DNA from: JBAVQS01 sp049694275
Lineage (GTDB): Bacteria > Chloroflexota > Anaerolineae > UBA4142 > SHND01
NCBI GenBank assembly: GCA_049694275.1
Contig: JBAVQS010000258.1
Span: 1-40,060 of the forward strand
Direction: 5' to 3'
DNA: 40,060 nt
The position numbers and the translations under genes were made by a program. Below the pieces are notes generated by a model. The model worked only from the letters and a program-made list of their open reading frames with translations, ran no database searches and was not told where the DNA came from. This document shows positions 21,821 to 29,869 of the stretch, one piece after another (the stretch's first letter is position 1; every line of letters starts with the position of its first letter).

Positions 21821-21852
21821 GGTCTACCTGTCTACTTGTCTACTTGTTTACC
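21821..21852. repeat. four-unit 8-bp tandem repeat just after pheS
   Basis: Four consecutive 8-mers, GGTCTACC, TGTCTACT, TGTCTACT and TGTTTACC, run up to five bases before the pheS stop codon. Two copies are identical. Probably a slippage microsatellite. Confidence 0.6.
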
Positions 21853-21856
21853 TACA

Positions 21857-22888
21857 TCAGAACTGCTCCAGAAACCGCAGGTCATTTCCAAAGAAATAGC
21901 GAATGTCCTCAATGCCGTGCTTGAGCATGGCAATGCGCTGAGTGCCCATTCCAAACGCAAAGCCGCTCCACTCTTTCGGGTCATAGCCGCCATTCTCCAT
22001 AACCTTCGGATGGACCATACCCGCGCCGAGAATTTCGAGCCAGCCCGTGTATTTGCAGAGCGGGTCCGTCCCTTTACCCTCGCAAACAATGCAGCGAACA
22101 TCCATCTGGGCGCTGGGCTCTGTGAACGGAAAGTGATCGCCGTAAAAGCGAACCGGGCGCTCCCCGAACATGCGATAGGCAAACTCGGTCAAGGTGCCCT
22201 TGAGGTCAGCCAGCGTGATATGCCGCCCGACGACCAACCCTTCCATTTGATAGAACTGGATCTCGTAACGCGCGCTTACCTGCTCATAACGATAGCACAT
22301 GCCAGGCAGAATCACGCGGATCGGATTCGGAAAGAAATCGCGCATTGCGCGAATCTGCCCCGGCGAGGTGTGCGTCCGGAGCAGCACCTTTTGATGGCTG
22401 CCCGCAATATAAAAGGTGCTCCAGTTGTCCCGCGCCGGGTGGAACGGCGGGATATTCAACATCTGGAAATTCATCTCGTCGGTCTCAATCTCGCGCGACC
22501 GGTAGACCTGGAACCCCATATCGCCGAATATGCGGTACATTTCGCGCAGCGTCTGAATGGCAGGGTGGATGCGCCCGCGCGGGCGAGGCCGTCCTGGCAG
22601 CGTCACATCCAGCGGCTGCGCTTCCAGAGACTCGGAAAGCGCCCGCTGCCGCATTGCGCCGGTCTTGGCCTCGAACGCCGATTCCAGCGCCAGCTTGAGA
22701 TCGTTCGCCGCCTTGCCAAAAGCGGCGCGCTGCTCGCGCGGGAGTGAGCCGAGCTGCTCGAACAGGCCCGACACGGCGCCCTTGCGCCCTAAATATTCCA
22801 CTCGCCACTGTTCAAGCGCCGGCTCATCCCAGATCACATCCAGTTTTTCCAGCGCCTGCGCCTGAATTTCACTTGGTTGATCAGCCAT
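21857..22888 (-). CDS. pheS: phenylalanine-tRNA ligase alpha subunit
   Basis: A 343-residue catalytic subunit. An N-terminal coiled-coil region is followed by the class II core, with motif 2-like LLRTHTSPGQIRAM and YRYEQVSARYEIQFYQMEG. A Cys-containing segment CIVCEGKG precedes GWLEILGAGMVHP, and motif 3 is FAFGMGTQRIAMLKHGI. ATG 22888 (MADQPSEI) has AGGAGTGTGT directly upstream; the longer frame would read through the intergenic region. The DUF952 gene precedes it by 86 bp. It should be controlled by the upstream T-box leader. Confidence 0.96.
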   Translation of the reverse strand: MADQPSEIQAQALEKLDVIWDEPALEQWRVEYLGRKGAVSGLFEQLGSLPREQRAAFGKAANDLKLALESAFEAKTGAMRQRALSESLEAQPLDVTLPGRPRPRGRIHPAIQTLREMYRIFGDMGFQVYRSREIETDEMNFQMLNIPPFHPARDNWSTFYIAGSHQKVLLRTHTSPGQIRAMRDFFPNPIRVILPGMCYRYEQVSARYEIQFYQMEGLVVGRHITLADLKGTLTEFAYRMFGERPVRFYGDHFPFTEPSAQMDVRCIVCEGKGTDPLCKYTGWLEILGAGMVHPKVMENGGYDPKEWSGFAFGMGTQRIAMLKHGIEDIRYFFGNDLRFLEQF

Positions 22889-22974
22889 ACACACTCCTGA
22901 TTTCAGATTGCACAGGAACCGCGGTTTTTGCAGAACGCGGTTCCACAGCATCATTCCGTCATGCCCCCGGCTAT

Positions 22975-23310
22975 CTAACGCGGCGGGGCAAGAAAACGAC
23001 CTTCTCCGTCGCGGGCGGCTTCGCGTATCGCCACAATCGCGTCGCGATTAAGCGGGCCGTAAATATGTGGATATCTTTGTTCCGCATCATCATACCGGAT
23101 CGGCGCGCGGACCCGGTCCTTGTCGATATACAGATAGAGATGCGGCGGCTGCTCGGACCGATAGAACAGGTTGGCGATGCGCGCCATCTCTTGCGGATCA
23201 TCCGTGCAGTGAATGAACCCGTCCTGTACGAACGGCGCAGGAAGATAATCGGTTTTTGCGTCGAGCGAGTCGAAATAGACTTGTGAAACGAGATGATAGG
23301 TGATGGTCAT
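22975..23310 (-). CDS. DUF952 family protein, first gene of the T-box-controlled phe operon
   Basis: A 111-residue protein with the DUF952 hallmarks: YHLVSQVYFDSL at the start, DGFIHCTDDPQEMARIANLFY (residues about 30-50), LYLYIDKDRV, and YPHIYGPLNRDAIVAI near residue 85. No biochemical activity is established for the family. The conserved His-Cys and His-x-Tyr-Gly-Pro-Leu residues suggest an active site. It begins 45 bp after the T-box terminator and is followed by pheS on the same strand with no terminator seen between them, so its expression should rise when tRNA-Phe is uncharged. The ribosome binding site is weak. Confidence 0.85.
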   Translation of the reverse strand: MTITYHLVSQVYFDSLDAKTDYLPAPFVQDGFIHCTDDPQEMARIANLFYRSEQPPHLYLYIDKDRVRAPIRYDDAEQRYPHIYGPLNRDAIVAIREAARDGEGRFLAPPR

Positions 23311-23357
23311 AAAACCGGTTGCAGGTCACAGGATTCAGGGTACAGATCGCAGGGAAT

Positions 23358-23640
23358 AAAAAACGCCCTCGCCCTGTATGGGACGAGAGCATCATGCACC
23401 CGCGGTACCACCCGTATTAGCCATCGCCCGAGCGATGACTCACTCGCTGCTTAACGCGCATTACACGGCGGCGGCTACTCCTCATTGTCATTCCCCTACC
23501 CCATTCGGAATGACAAACGGTTTCGCCGTCGCGGCTCAGGAGCGAACTTGACCGATCCTGCTCGAACGGGCTTGCAGTCCATGACCCGTCCTCCCTGGGA
23601 GCGCTTACCGGTCTGTATTTCTCCGTCGTCGCCTTTCGCT
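23358..23640 (-). promoter_or_regulatory. phenylalanine T-box riboswitch leader
   Basis: On the minus strand the conserved T-box GGTGGTACCGCGGGT lies at 23412-23398. Just after it, a terminator hairpin (23390-23380 with 23374-23365) is followed by TTTTTT. Upstream, Stem I pairs GGAG/CTCC and GACCG/CGGTC around an internal loop whose 3' strand reads AAGTTCG. This puts a TTC (Phe) specifier codon at 23546-23544. An additional 10-bp hairpin (23516-23507 with 23494-23485) lies between Stem I and the antiterminator. Uncharged tRNA-Phe should stabilise the antiterminator and allow reading into DUF952-pheS-pheT. Stem assignments are by eye. Confidence 0.92.
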
Positions 23641-23643
23641 ATG

Positions 23644-23671
23644 ATTATCCCTATTTCACGGCAATTGTCAA
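23644..23671 (-). promoter_or_regulatory. promoter of the T-box leader
   Basis: TTGACA (23671-23666) and GATAAT (23649-23644) on the minus strand with a 16-bp spacer. The predicted start is immediately before Stem I. Confidence 0.75.
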
Positions 23672-23725
23672 ACACCCTGGATTATTGACAGGTTGGGGCA
23701 GCGGCTTGCGACCGAGCGAGGGGTT

Positions 23726-24721
23726 TTATTTTGTGAATGCCAGGGGCTCGATGCTGACGAGGTAACGACTGCGCGGGAGGTAAAAGGCGCGATAGCGCAG
23801 CCCCGAGATAAGCGCGGGGGTAACACGGCCCGAAACCTTGAACTGGTTGTAGCTGATCTGCCACAGTTTCGAGTTGCGGGGGTGATAACCAACCCCCTGC
23901 ACCACCTGGACGCGCCCTTCGCGGAGGTCGGCCAGCTTGGCCCGGTACCCGGTGATCAACAGACCCAGAATGAGCAGCGGCGGGATGGCCGCCAGGATTG
24001 CAGTCCAGCCCCATTCCATCTCACGGCCGATCTGATAGTTGACGACGAGGAGCACAAACAGGATCCCGCCAACCAGCATGCCGAGTATCTTGCCCCACGA
24101 AACCAGGACCAGCGAGCGCAGGAGAGCATCGCGCTGCGCATCGCTCATTCGTCCCATCCGGTTGGAAGCAAGCCCCGCCGCATCAAAGCGCAGCGCGCCC
24201 ATCAGCGCATCGAGCAGGCAGTTGCGCGCATCGGCCAGCGTGTCCAGCCGTTCGACCGATAGCACACGGCCTGAGAAGGGAACATAGTAAAAGCGATAGG
24301 CGCCGGGAAGGTTAAGAAAATCGAGATCCAGTTTTTCGGACAGCGGAACCTTGATCGCATAGCGCCGCCCGGTCCACGCGATCTGTCCATCCACATGCGC
24401 CACCTGGCCCGCGTAAAGGGCGCGTTTGAAATGCGCGAGGCGGCGCAGCGCGCGCCGCGCGTTCCACAGCGAATAGAGACCAAACAGGGCAAAGATGAAA
24501 AACTCGGTGGCAAAACCCCACCCGGCCCGGCTGACGAGCCCCCAGCCAAAAATACAGCCAAATAACAAGAGGCTGCCAACCCCGACCACGCTGCCGAGAC
24601 CCGCCCCGAGCCGCTGCGCTTCGAGCAAAAAATTGAGCATGACACGCTGTTCCGGGGTCAGCTCCCCCTGGCGGTTGACCGCCAGGGGGTCGGGACGTGT
24701 GTCGGAGGGTTCGGGTTCCAT
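23726..24721 (-). CDS. internally duplicated membrane protein of unknown function
   Basis: A 331-residue protein with two copies of one module: a hydrophobic helical hairpin followed by a soluble domain. Module 1 (about 45-155) ends in YRFYYVPFSGRVLSVERL. Module 2 (about 205-325) ends in YRAFYLPRSRYLVSIEPL. The membrane hairpins include VVGVGSLLLFGCIFGWGLV and ILGMLVGGILFVLLVV. The soluble parts each carry a short beta-rich stretch beginning after a KRALYAGQV or REGRVQVVQG segment. I do not recognise a named family. ATG 24721 abuts the stop of the luciferase-like gene directly (TAAATG), so translation is likely coupled. Confidence 0.75.
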   Translation of the reverse strand: MEPEPSDTRPDPLAVNRQGELTPEQRVMLNFLLEAQRLGAGLGSVVGVGSLLLFGCIFGWGLVSRAGWGFATEFFIFALFGLYSLWNARRALRRLAHFKRALYAGQVAHVDGQIAWTGRRYAIKVPLSEKLDLDFLNLPGAYRFYYVPFSGRVLSVERLDTLADARNCLLDALMGALRFDAAGLASNRMGRMSDAQRDALLRSLVLVSWGKILGMLVGGILFVLLVVNYQIGREMEWGWTAILAAIPPLLILGLLITGYRAKLADLREGRVQVVQGVGYHPRNSKLWQISYNQFKVSGRVTPALISGLRYRAFYLPRSRYLVSIEPLAFTK

Positions 24722-25726
24722 TTAGCGTTTAAAGGCGTTCACCGTCTCGCGCCAGCGCGCGGTGTCCTGGCTCGGGTCAAAGGGGGTATAAAACGTTACA
24801 CGGTCGAGCAGTCCGCTATAGCGCTCTATGATTTTGGCGGCTAGTTGAGCCGGATCGTCGACGACGACCGCAAACTCGTGGAGCATCTCGTCGGTGACCA
24901 GCGCCGGCATATCATCCCATTGCTTATGCGCGGCTAACATCGAAAGCTTTTCACCCGCCTCACCCCATCCGTGCGTATCGAGAACCGGGCGATAAGAGGG
25001 TGTCGAGGCGTAGAATGAGATCTGCGTTCGCACCGCCTCTTGTTCCTGCTCGTCGGTCGCCACAAAAATGGAGGACGAGACCTGGATGTCGGCGCGGGTC
25101 CGATGCGACTCGGACAACCCCTTTTCGATATTCGGCAGGGTCAGCTCGCGCAGGTACTTGACGGTATGAAAAGGATGGACGTGAAAGCCCTGGCAGAGCT
25201 CGCCCGCCAACTGGCACAGCTTTTCGTTCACCCCGGCGATATAGATGGGAATGTCCGGATACTCAATCGGCCCCGGGTTGAAAAACGGGGTCATGAGCGT
25301 AATCTTGTAAAACTCCCCGCGGAAATTGACCTTGCCATCCCCCTGCCAGGCCTGCCACAAGGCGCGCATCGCCAGGATCATTTCGCGCAGCTTGGCGACC
25401 GGCGATTCCCAGGGCACGCCAAAACGGCGTTCGATATGCGGCTTGACCTGAGTGCCGAGGCCGAGGATAAAGCGCCCCTCTGACTGGGCGGCGAGGTCCC
25501 AGGCCAACTGGGCAATCACGGTTGGGCTGCGCGGAAAGGCGACCGCGATGGCCGTGCCCAACGCGATGCGTTTCGTATGCTCTGCCGCGAGAGCGAGCGG
25601 GAGGAACGGATCGTGCTGGGTCTCGCTCGTCCACAGCGCATCGAATCCGACCTCTTCGACCGCGCGGGCCAGCGCGGGCATCTCACGTAAATCCGGGACC
25701 AGTGTTGCGGCGTCAATCTTCATCAT
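24722..25726 (-). CDS. luciferase-like (LLM class) F420-dependent oxidoreductase
   Basis: A 334-residue TIM-barrel flavin or F420 oxidoreductase of the bacterial luciferase-like family. Features include FDALWTSETQHDPFLPLALAAEHT (residues about 29-52), GTAIAVAFPRSPTVIAQLAWDL, and SEGRFILGLGTQVKPHIERRFG, which are typical of the F420-dependent subset (TIGR03617-like). The substrate is unknown. GGAG lies eight bases before the first of two ATGs. It follows the 604-residue Rossmann-type gene by 11 bp and runs directly into the duplicated membrane protein gene. F420 rather than FMN use is inference from family resemblance. Confidence 0.88.
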   Translation of the reverse strand: MMKIDAATLVPDLREMPALARAVEEVGFDALWTSETQHDPFLPLALAAEHTKRIALGTAIAVAFPRSPTVIAQLAWDLAAQSEGRFILGLGTQVKPHIERRFGVPWESPVAKLREMILAMRALWQAWQGDGKVNFRGEFYKITLMTPFFNPGPIEYPDIPIYIAGVNEKLCQLAGELCQGFHVHPFHTVKYLRELTLPNIEKGLSESHRTRADIQVSSSIFVATDEQEQEAVRTQISFYASTPSYRPVLDTHGWGEAGEKLSMLAAHKQWDDMPALVTDEMLHEFAVVVDDPAQLAAKIIERYSGLLDRVTFYTPFDPSQDTARWRETVNAFKR

Positions 25727-25737
25727 CTGATAGGCTC

Positions 25738-27552
25738 CTACTTGATTCGGTAACCACCCTTTTCGTTATTGAAAATCCAGGCGACCACCTCGCCGATGTT
25801 GATCTCTTCAGAGAGATAGGCTTCCATCGTGACCGCGGCCGAGCCGTGCCCCCGAATCTTTTCCTGCGCGCGCTGCATCTTATCAAACCGCTCGCGCCAC
25901 GCAATAAAATTCTCCGGGCGCAGGTCCACCCACCCGCTGTGCGCCCAGAGGTCGATATTCTCCGGCGTCAGCGGTACTTCGTTCGTATCGTGCCGCTCCG
26001 GGATGCGAATGAGCGGCCCGCGCCAGATATTCTTGCCGTCAGGCATTAGAATGGGGACGCCGACCGAGGTGATCATCTCGCGAATCTCGCGGTGCTTGTG
26101 CAGATGATTATACAAGGCATCCGCAATCTTTTTGGGCCGCTGGTTCAGCACGCGCGCCAGCGTATGATAACGGTCCTTGAGCAGGTACGCCTCAAAGAGG
26201 AGCTTGCTCAATTCGGGCGGGCCCAGTTGGCCGAGCGCAATCGAGGGAATCCCGGTCTCTTCTTCAAGCCGCGTCAACTCGTCGAGCGCCGCGCGCCGCA
26301 ACATGCCGCCGCGATAGGTGGGGTTGAGCACCGCGCCATCGATTGCCGAAATCACATCCGCGCCCGTATCATGCCCCTGGATTTCGAGCACGACCTTGTG
26401 CGCGATCTCTTCCGGGGTAATAAATTCCATCTGGCGCATCGCGGTGATGCACTCGAGCTCGCCGTGCGTGAAAAATCCATTCTCCCCGGTATCGGCAATG
26501 ACCATCTCAAGCTTGCCATGCGCCGGGTAGCCAACCGGGTCGGCATGGAGCACAAGATTTCCGTTCAGTTTTTGCGCCTTACTCGCATGTCGCATCACCG
26601 GTTCGCCATGTTCGCTGATCGCCCGGACCGAAATATCGGCATAGCCGATCATCGCCGCGGGCTTGATCTCTTTGACAATCGGCGTCTGGGGCGTGCGGGC
26701 CATGAGGAACATGAGCCCGGTGTGCGCAAACCCGACGGCGGTCTTACTCATCAGCTTGGCGCTCGGCTTGTCTTCGCCGTGGGTATAGGGAATATTGAGT
26801 CCCATCCCCCCGGTGCCCGTCGTACCGATCTTGAGATACAGCCGCGTGCCCGCCTCTTGCATAGCCCGCAGGATCAGGACGACATGGCGAACTAACTGGG
26901 GAATCGCCTGAGAGATGAGCAGCGTTTCGATGGCCCGCTCGGTCGGCTTGCGAAGCCGGGCGATTTCGGCGATCTGGGATTGGAGCGCCGCCAGCGTGCG
27001 CTCGGCCTCTTCTCCCCGGATCGGGCTGACGACCACATCGCCCGTATTGCCATTCGCGCCGGCCGGCGTGAGCACCTTGACCGAGTGAGCCAGTTCCTCG
27101 ATGCGCGCCAGGAGCACATCCATGCGCTGCTTGGCAATCACGGATGCGGCATAGACATCCTGGTAGCTAATGGCAGTCGCAGTATTGATGCTGTCCACGA
27201 TGACATCGGGGCGATGCTCGAGGATGAGTTGGACCAGCCGGGAACGCCCGTACGCGCGGTCAGTGTCGCTGATCATGTCGTCATAAAGATCATCGCGCCG
27301 TTGGGAAGACTGCAATAGCTCGCTGCGTTTAGCGTGCGTGAAATCGGCGCGGACAAAGACGTCACCCCAGACGCCTACCCATGTAACCTGGGGATATTCT
27401 TTTTGCAGGAGGGCCAGCGCCTCGCGCACCTCGCGCTGGTAAAGTGACGCAATAATGACCTTTTCCGGATGGAGTTGGCGGGCCGCTTCGCGTGCGACCT
27501 GGGTGCCGACAAGCCCGGCCCCGCCGAGGAGCAAAATGGTTTTGTCTGCCAT
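25738..27552 (-). CDS. large Rossmann-fold (SDR-like) protein of unknown substrate
   Basis: A 604-residue protein. The start MADKTILLLGGAGLVGTQVA gives a dinucleotide-binding GGxGxxG motif, and DVIVDSINTATAISYQDVYAAS and KVLTPAGANGNTGDVVVSP resemble an extended SDR core. It continues for about 350 more residues with TGTGGMGLNIPYTHGED, a HADPVGYPAHGKLEMVIADTGENGFFTHGE block, and a helical C-terminus. Ordinary extended SDR enzymes are near 300 residues, so about half the protein is additional. ATG 27552 is chosen because it immediately precedes the Rossmann strand. I cannot name the reaction. Confidence 0.75.
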   Translation of the reverse strand: MADKTILLLGGAGLVGTQVAREAARQLHPEKVIIASLYQREVREALALLQKEYPQVTWVGVWGDVFVRADFTHAKRSELLQSSQRRDDLYDDMISDTDRAYGRSRLVQLILEHRPDVIVDSINTATAISYQDVYAASVIAKQRMDVLLARIEELAHSVKVLTPAGANGNTGDVVVSPIRGEEAERTLAALQSQIAEIARLRKPTERAIETLLISQAIPQLVRHVVLILRAMQEAGTRLYLKIGTTGTGGMGLNIPYTHGEDKPSAKLMSKTAVGFAHTGLMFLMARTPQTPIVKEIKPAAMIGYADISVRAISEHGEPVMRHASKAQKLNGNLVLHADPVGYPAHGKLEMVIADTGENGFFTHGELECITAMRQMEFITPEEIAHKVVLEIQGHDTGADVISAIDGAVLNPTYRGGMLRRAALDELTRLEEETGIPSIALGQLGPPELSKLLFEAYLLKDRYHTLARVLNQRPKKIADALYNHLHKHREIREMITSVGVPILMPDGKNIWRGPLIRIPERHDTNEVPLTPENIDLWAHSGWVDLRPENFIAWRERFDKMQRAQEKIRGHGSAAVTMEAYLSEEINIGEVVAWIFNNEKGGYRIK

Positions 27553-27618
27553 AGACAATTGGGGGCTGATGGTGTAAAGCAAGGCGACGACCGCCTCGGT
27601 TTTATATCATCAACAGGG

Positions 27619-28818
27619 TCAGATAAATTGGACGCGTTCCTTGGCGTCGAATACCTTGAGATTCTTGCCCCGCACTTCAAACGCGCGGGCGTTGCTGAAC
27701 CACTCGAAATTAAAAGTCGTGACATCGCCGGCCTTGAGGCCGGGAACGGGAATCAGGCGTGCGGTGAGCGGCTTGTCGAGCTTGACCGAGAGCGCCGCGA
27801 GATCAAGCAGGAGCGCCGCAATCGCGCCCTGCGTCGTGTCGCCGGCAAGCGGCACCGTATCGAGACCGGTCCCGCAAACGGTCGAATAGAGCAAGAGCGA
27901 ATCGAGCGAATAGAGATTTTCGCGCGAGCGGGCCGCGAGGGTCCAGTCTTCGAGGACGGGGAGCATGAGTCCCGAGAACCCGGCGCGGGGATACTTTGCT
28001 CGCCGCAGACAGTCGGTGATGAATGCCGCGGTAAAGAGGGTGCCGTGTGCGCCAAAGGGGGCGCCGGTCAGCCGCTCAAAGGCAGTCCCCAGGCTCCGCG
28101 CTTCGGAAGGGTACGGGGCGAGGGAAAAATCAATGCCGGTGAAAGCGAGTTCCGTCGCATCGGCCAACGCCTGGCCGAGCACAGCAAGCCTGGCCCCCTC
28201 CCGTTCGACCGCGGCAACCAGCTCCTGGCGCGCCTGTTCGAGATTCACTGCGCGCGTAAAGATATCGACCGCCAGATCCGCCGCCTCAGTCGCAAAGGCG
28301 AACGCCCCCACTGAGCCGGCCGCGTAGGCCGCCGGGAAAAAGGGAACTCCGGGCGGGCAGTTGGCGGCGGCGGCAAAGGTAAAATTGCCAAACCCGTCGG
28401 GCGTCGAGTGCGCCAGCTCGTAAATGATCGCCGCCGCATCCTGGATCGCCTCCAGGTCAATGCCGTCGGCGCGTGAGGCAATCCGGCGCGAGGCAAAAAC
28501 ACTGCCGGTCGAGCGCAACAGTTCGGGGAGATACGCCGAGAGCGGCGGCCCCTCGACCATCAACGCGCCATAGTCAAATCCGAGCGTCCTGAACGTCTTT
28601 TCAAATGCGACGCCAAAGTCGGCGACTGCACGCACGGGAACGCCGGGCGGTAAAATGCGGTCGAGGGGTTGGACGGCAAGCCGGGTTGTGACCAACTCAT
28701 AGCCATGCAGAGGAACGGCCGTCCGCGCGGCGGCGGAGAGTTTGCCGGCTTGTATGAGCGACGGGGCCGCGAGGGTTTCATCGACGTCGACAAAACAGGT
28801 CACCGAACGAATTTTCAT
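27619..28818 (-). CDS. DUF711 family protein
   Basis: A 399-residue protein with DUF711 (UPF0210-like) features: KIRSVTCFVDV at the N-terminus, GIDLEAIQDAAAIIYELAHST (about 120-140), NFTFAAAANCPPGVPFFPAAYAAG (about 145-168), FAFATEAADLAVDIF, and a C-terminal GLDTVPLAGDTTQGAIAALLLDLAALS. The family is related by fold to glycyl-radical-type barrels, and its reaction is not established. The start is ATG 28818; a Shine-Dalgarno sequence is lacking. It lies 20 bp after the FtsB/DivIC-like gene in the same direction. Confidence 0.85.
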   Translation of the reverse strand: MKIRSVTCFVDVDETLAAPSLIQAGKLSAAARTAVPLHGYELVTTRLAVQPLDRILPPGVPVRAVADFGVAFEKTFRTLGFDYGALMVEGPPLSAYLPELLRSTGSVFASRRIASRADGIDLEAIQDAAAIIYELAHSTPDGFGNFTFAAAANCPPGVPFFPAAYAAGSVGAFAFATEAADLAVDIFTRAVNLEQARQELVAAVEREGARLAVLGQALADATELAFTGIDFSLAPYPSEARSLGTAFERLTGAPFGAHGTLFTAAFITDCLRRAKYPRAGFSGLMLPVLEDWTLAARSRENLYSLDSLLLYSTVCGTGLDTVPLAGDTTQGAIAALLLDLAALSVKLDKPLTARLIPVPGLKAGDVTTFNFEWFSNARAFEVRGKNLKVFDAKERVQFI

Positions 28819-28838
28819 GCCGGGGGGTAACAAACCTT

Positions 28839-29246
28839 TCAGGATGCCGGGCCAAAGATTGCCTCAATCACAGGATCGACCCACTGTTGCCACCATGCTT
28901 TGGCGGGCGGCGCGGGCGCGGCCGGCGGTATATTCACGGGTTGCGGCAGGGTGCGCGACGAGATCGGCACAACCAGGACCTCATCCGGGCGAGTCCAGTG
29001 CCATTTGTTGCGCGCATACCATTCTACCCACGCGTCGGTCGTCACATGATTCTTGAGATCATGAAGCTGCTGGTTGACCTGTGTGGCGGCTTGTAAACGC
29101 ACTTGCGCCTGGTTATCCTGACGCAACAGGTCTATCGTACCGAGGACCCGGTGTCCGAAATCCCAGCCGATAAAGACGACCAATGCGACGGCGCTGATGG
29201 TCAGAAATTGCGCAATCCCGACTCCGCGTTCTTTGAGAATCTCCAT
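28839..29246 (-). CDS. FtsB/DivIC-like septum formation initiator family protein
   Basis: A 135-residue bitopic membrane protein. A short cytoplasmic N-terminus is followed by a membrane helix (residues 12-29), a coiled coil (about 35-68), and EWYARNKWHWTRPDEVLVVP near residue 75, which matches the YAR-x-RPGE-xVVP signature of FtsB/DivIC proteins. A Pro/Ala-rich tail ends the protein. In other bacteria such proteins join FtsL and FtsQ/DivIB in the divisome. Here it heads a metabolic gene run, so co-regulation is probably incidental. A good promoter lies 27-55 bases upstream. Confidence 0.78.
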   Translation of the reverse strand: MEILKERGVGIAQFLTISAVALVVFIGWDFGHRVLGTIDLLRQDNQAQVRLQAATQVNQQLHDLKNHVTTDAWVEWYARNKWHWTRPDEVLVVPISSRTLPQPVNIPPAAPAPPAKAWWQQWVDPVIEAIFGPAS

Positions 29247-29272
29247 AGTTCTGTGAAACCAAGGGCATTCCT

Positions 29273-29301
29273 AATATACCGCAGTTTCGCGCGCACGTCA
29301 A
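29273..29301 (-). promoter_or_regulatory. promoter of the FtsB-like/DUF711/oxidoreductase operon
   Basis: TTGACG (29301-29296) and TATATT (29278-29273) on the minus strand with a 17-bp spacer, about 27 bases before the ATG at 29246. Confidence 0.75.
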
Positions 29302-29318
29302 TGACGGACCGCATTAAC

Positions 29319-29347
29319 TTGACGGTCGATTCATTTTGGAGTATAGT
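29319..29347 (+). promoter_or_regulatory. ferredoxin gene promoter
   Basis: TTGACG (29319-29324) and TATAGT (29342-29347) with a 17-bp spacer. It mirrors the minus-strand promoter, with an identical -35 hexamer 17 bp away. Confidence 0.78.
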
Positions 29348-29408
29348 TTCGCCCGCGTGTTGGTCCACACTCTAACAAACTTGGGATCCACCCCATAGGA
29401 GGCCTCCA

Positions 29409-29717
29409 ATGGCATTTGTAATTGCTGAGCCATGCATTGGCACCAAGGACAGTGCGTGCGTGAATGTCTGCCCGGTCGACTGCATCCACCCCCGCAAAGA
29501 CGAGAGCAACTTTGACGAGGCGGTAATGCTCTATATTGACCCCGACACCTGTATCGACTGCGGCGCGTGCGTGCCGGAATGCCCCGTCAGCGCCATCTTC
29601 CCGGCCGACGATGTTCCCGCAAACTGGAAGCAGTACACCGATATGAATGCGGACTGGTACAAGCTATCGCCCGAAGATTACCAGGCCAAATGGAATCAAC
29701 CGGGCAAGACCGCCTAG
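29409..29717 (+). CDS. 7Fe-type ferredoxin
   Basis: A 102-residue electron carrier. The N-terminal cluster region is CIGTKDSACVNVCPVDC with a C-x7-C-x3-C-P pattern, typical of the [3Fe-4S]-binding half of FdxA-like 7Fe ferredoxins. The second half, CIDCGACVPECP, binds [4Fe-4S]. A ~35-residue C-terminal extension follows, as in that family. AGGAGG six bases before the ATG gives a strong start. It is a monocistronic unit divergent from the FtsB-like operon and closed by two hairpins. Its partner enzyme is not identified; the oxidoreductases across the divergent promoter are candidates. Confidence 0.92.
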   Translation: MAFVIAEPCIGTKDSACVNVCPVDCIHPRKDESNFDEAVMLYIDPDTCIDCGACVPECPVSAIFPADDVPANWKQYTDMNADWYKLSPEDYQAKWNQPGKTA

Positions 29718-29770
29718 CCATTCCGTCACCGCACCGGGACCCGTTCATCGCTTGACTCGCGTACGACGCT

Positions 29771-29812
29771 TCGCACACCACGGTCAGTCGAGTGTGCGGT
29801 AGTATATTTTTT
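29771..29812 (+). terminator. possible first terminator after the ferredoxin gene
   Basis: CGCACAC (29772-29778) pairs with GTGTGCG (29792-29798) around a 13-base loop, followed within ten bases by TATATTTTTT. Weaker than the next hairpin because the loop is long and the T tract is offset. Confidence 0.4.
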
Positions 29813-29869
29813 CCCTTGTCGCAGACTGCCGTCGCGGCGCCCAGGGTGATCGGCGATGCACACCTATAG

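Noticed and set aside
21821..21852. Possible CRISPR-like repeat cluster
   Set aside because: Units are 8 bp with no spacers; it is a short tandem repeat.
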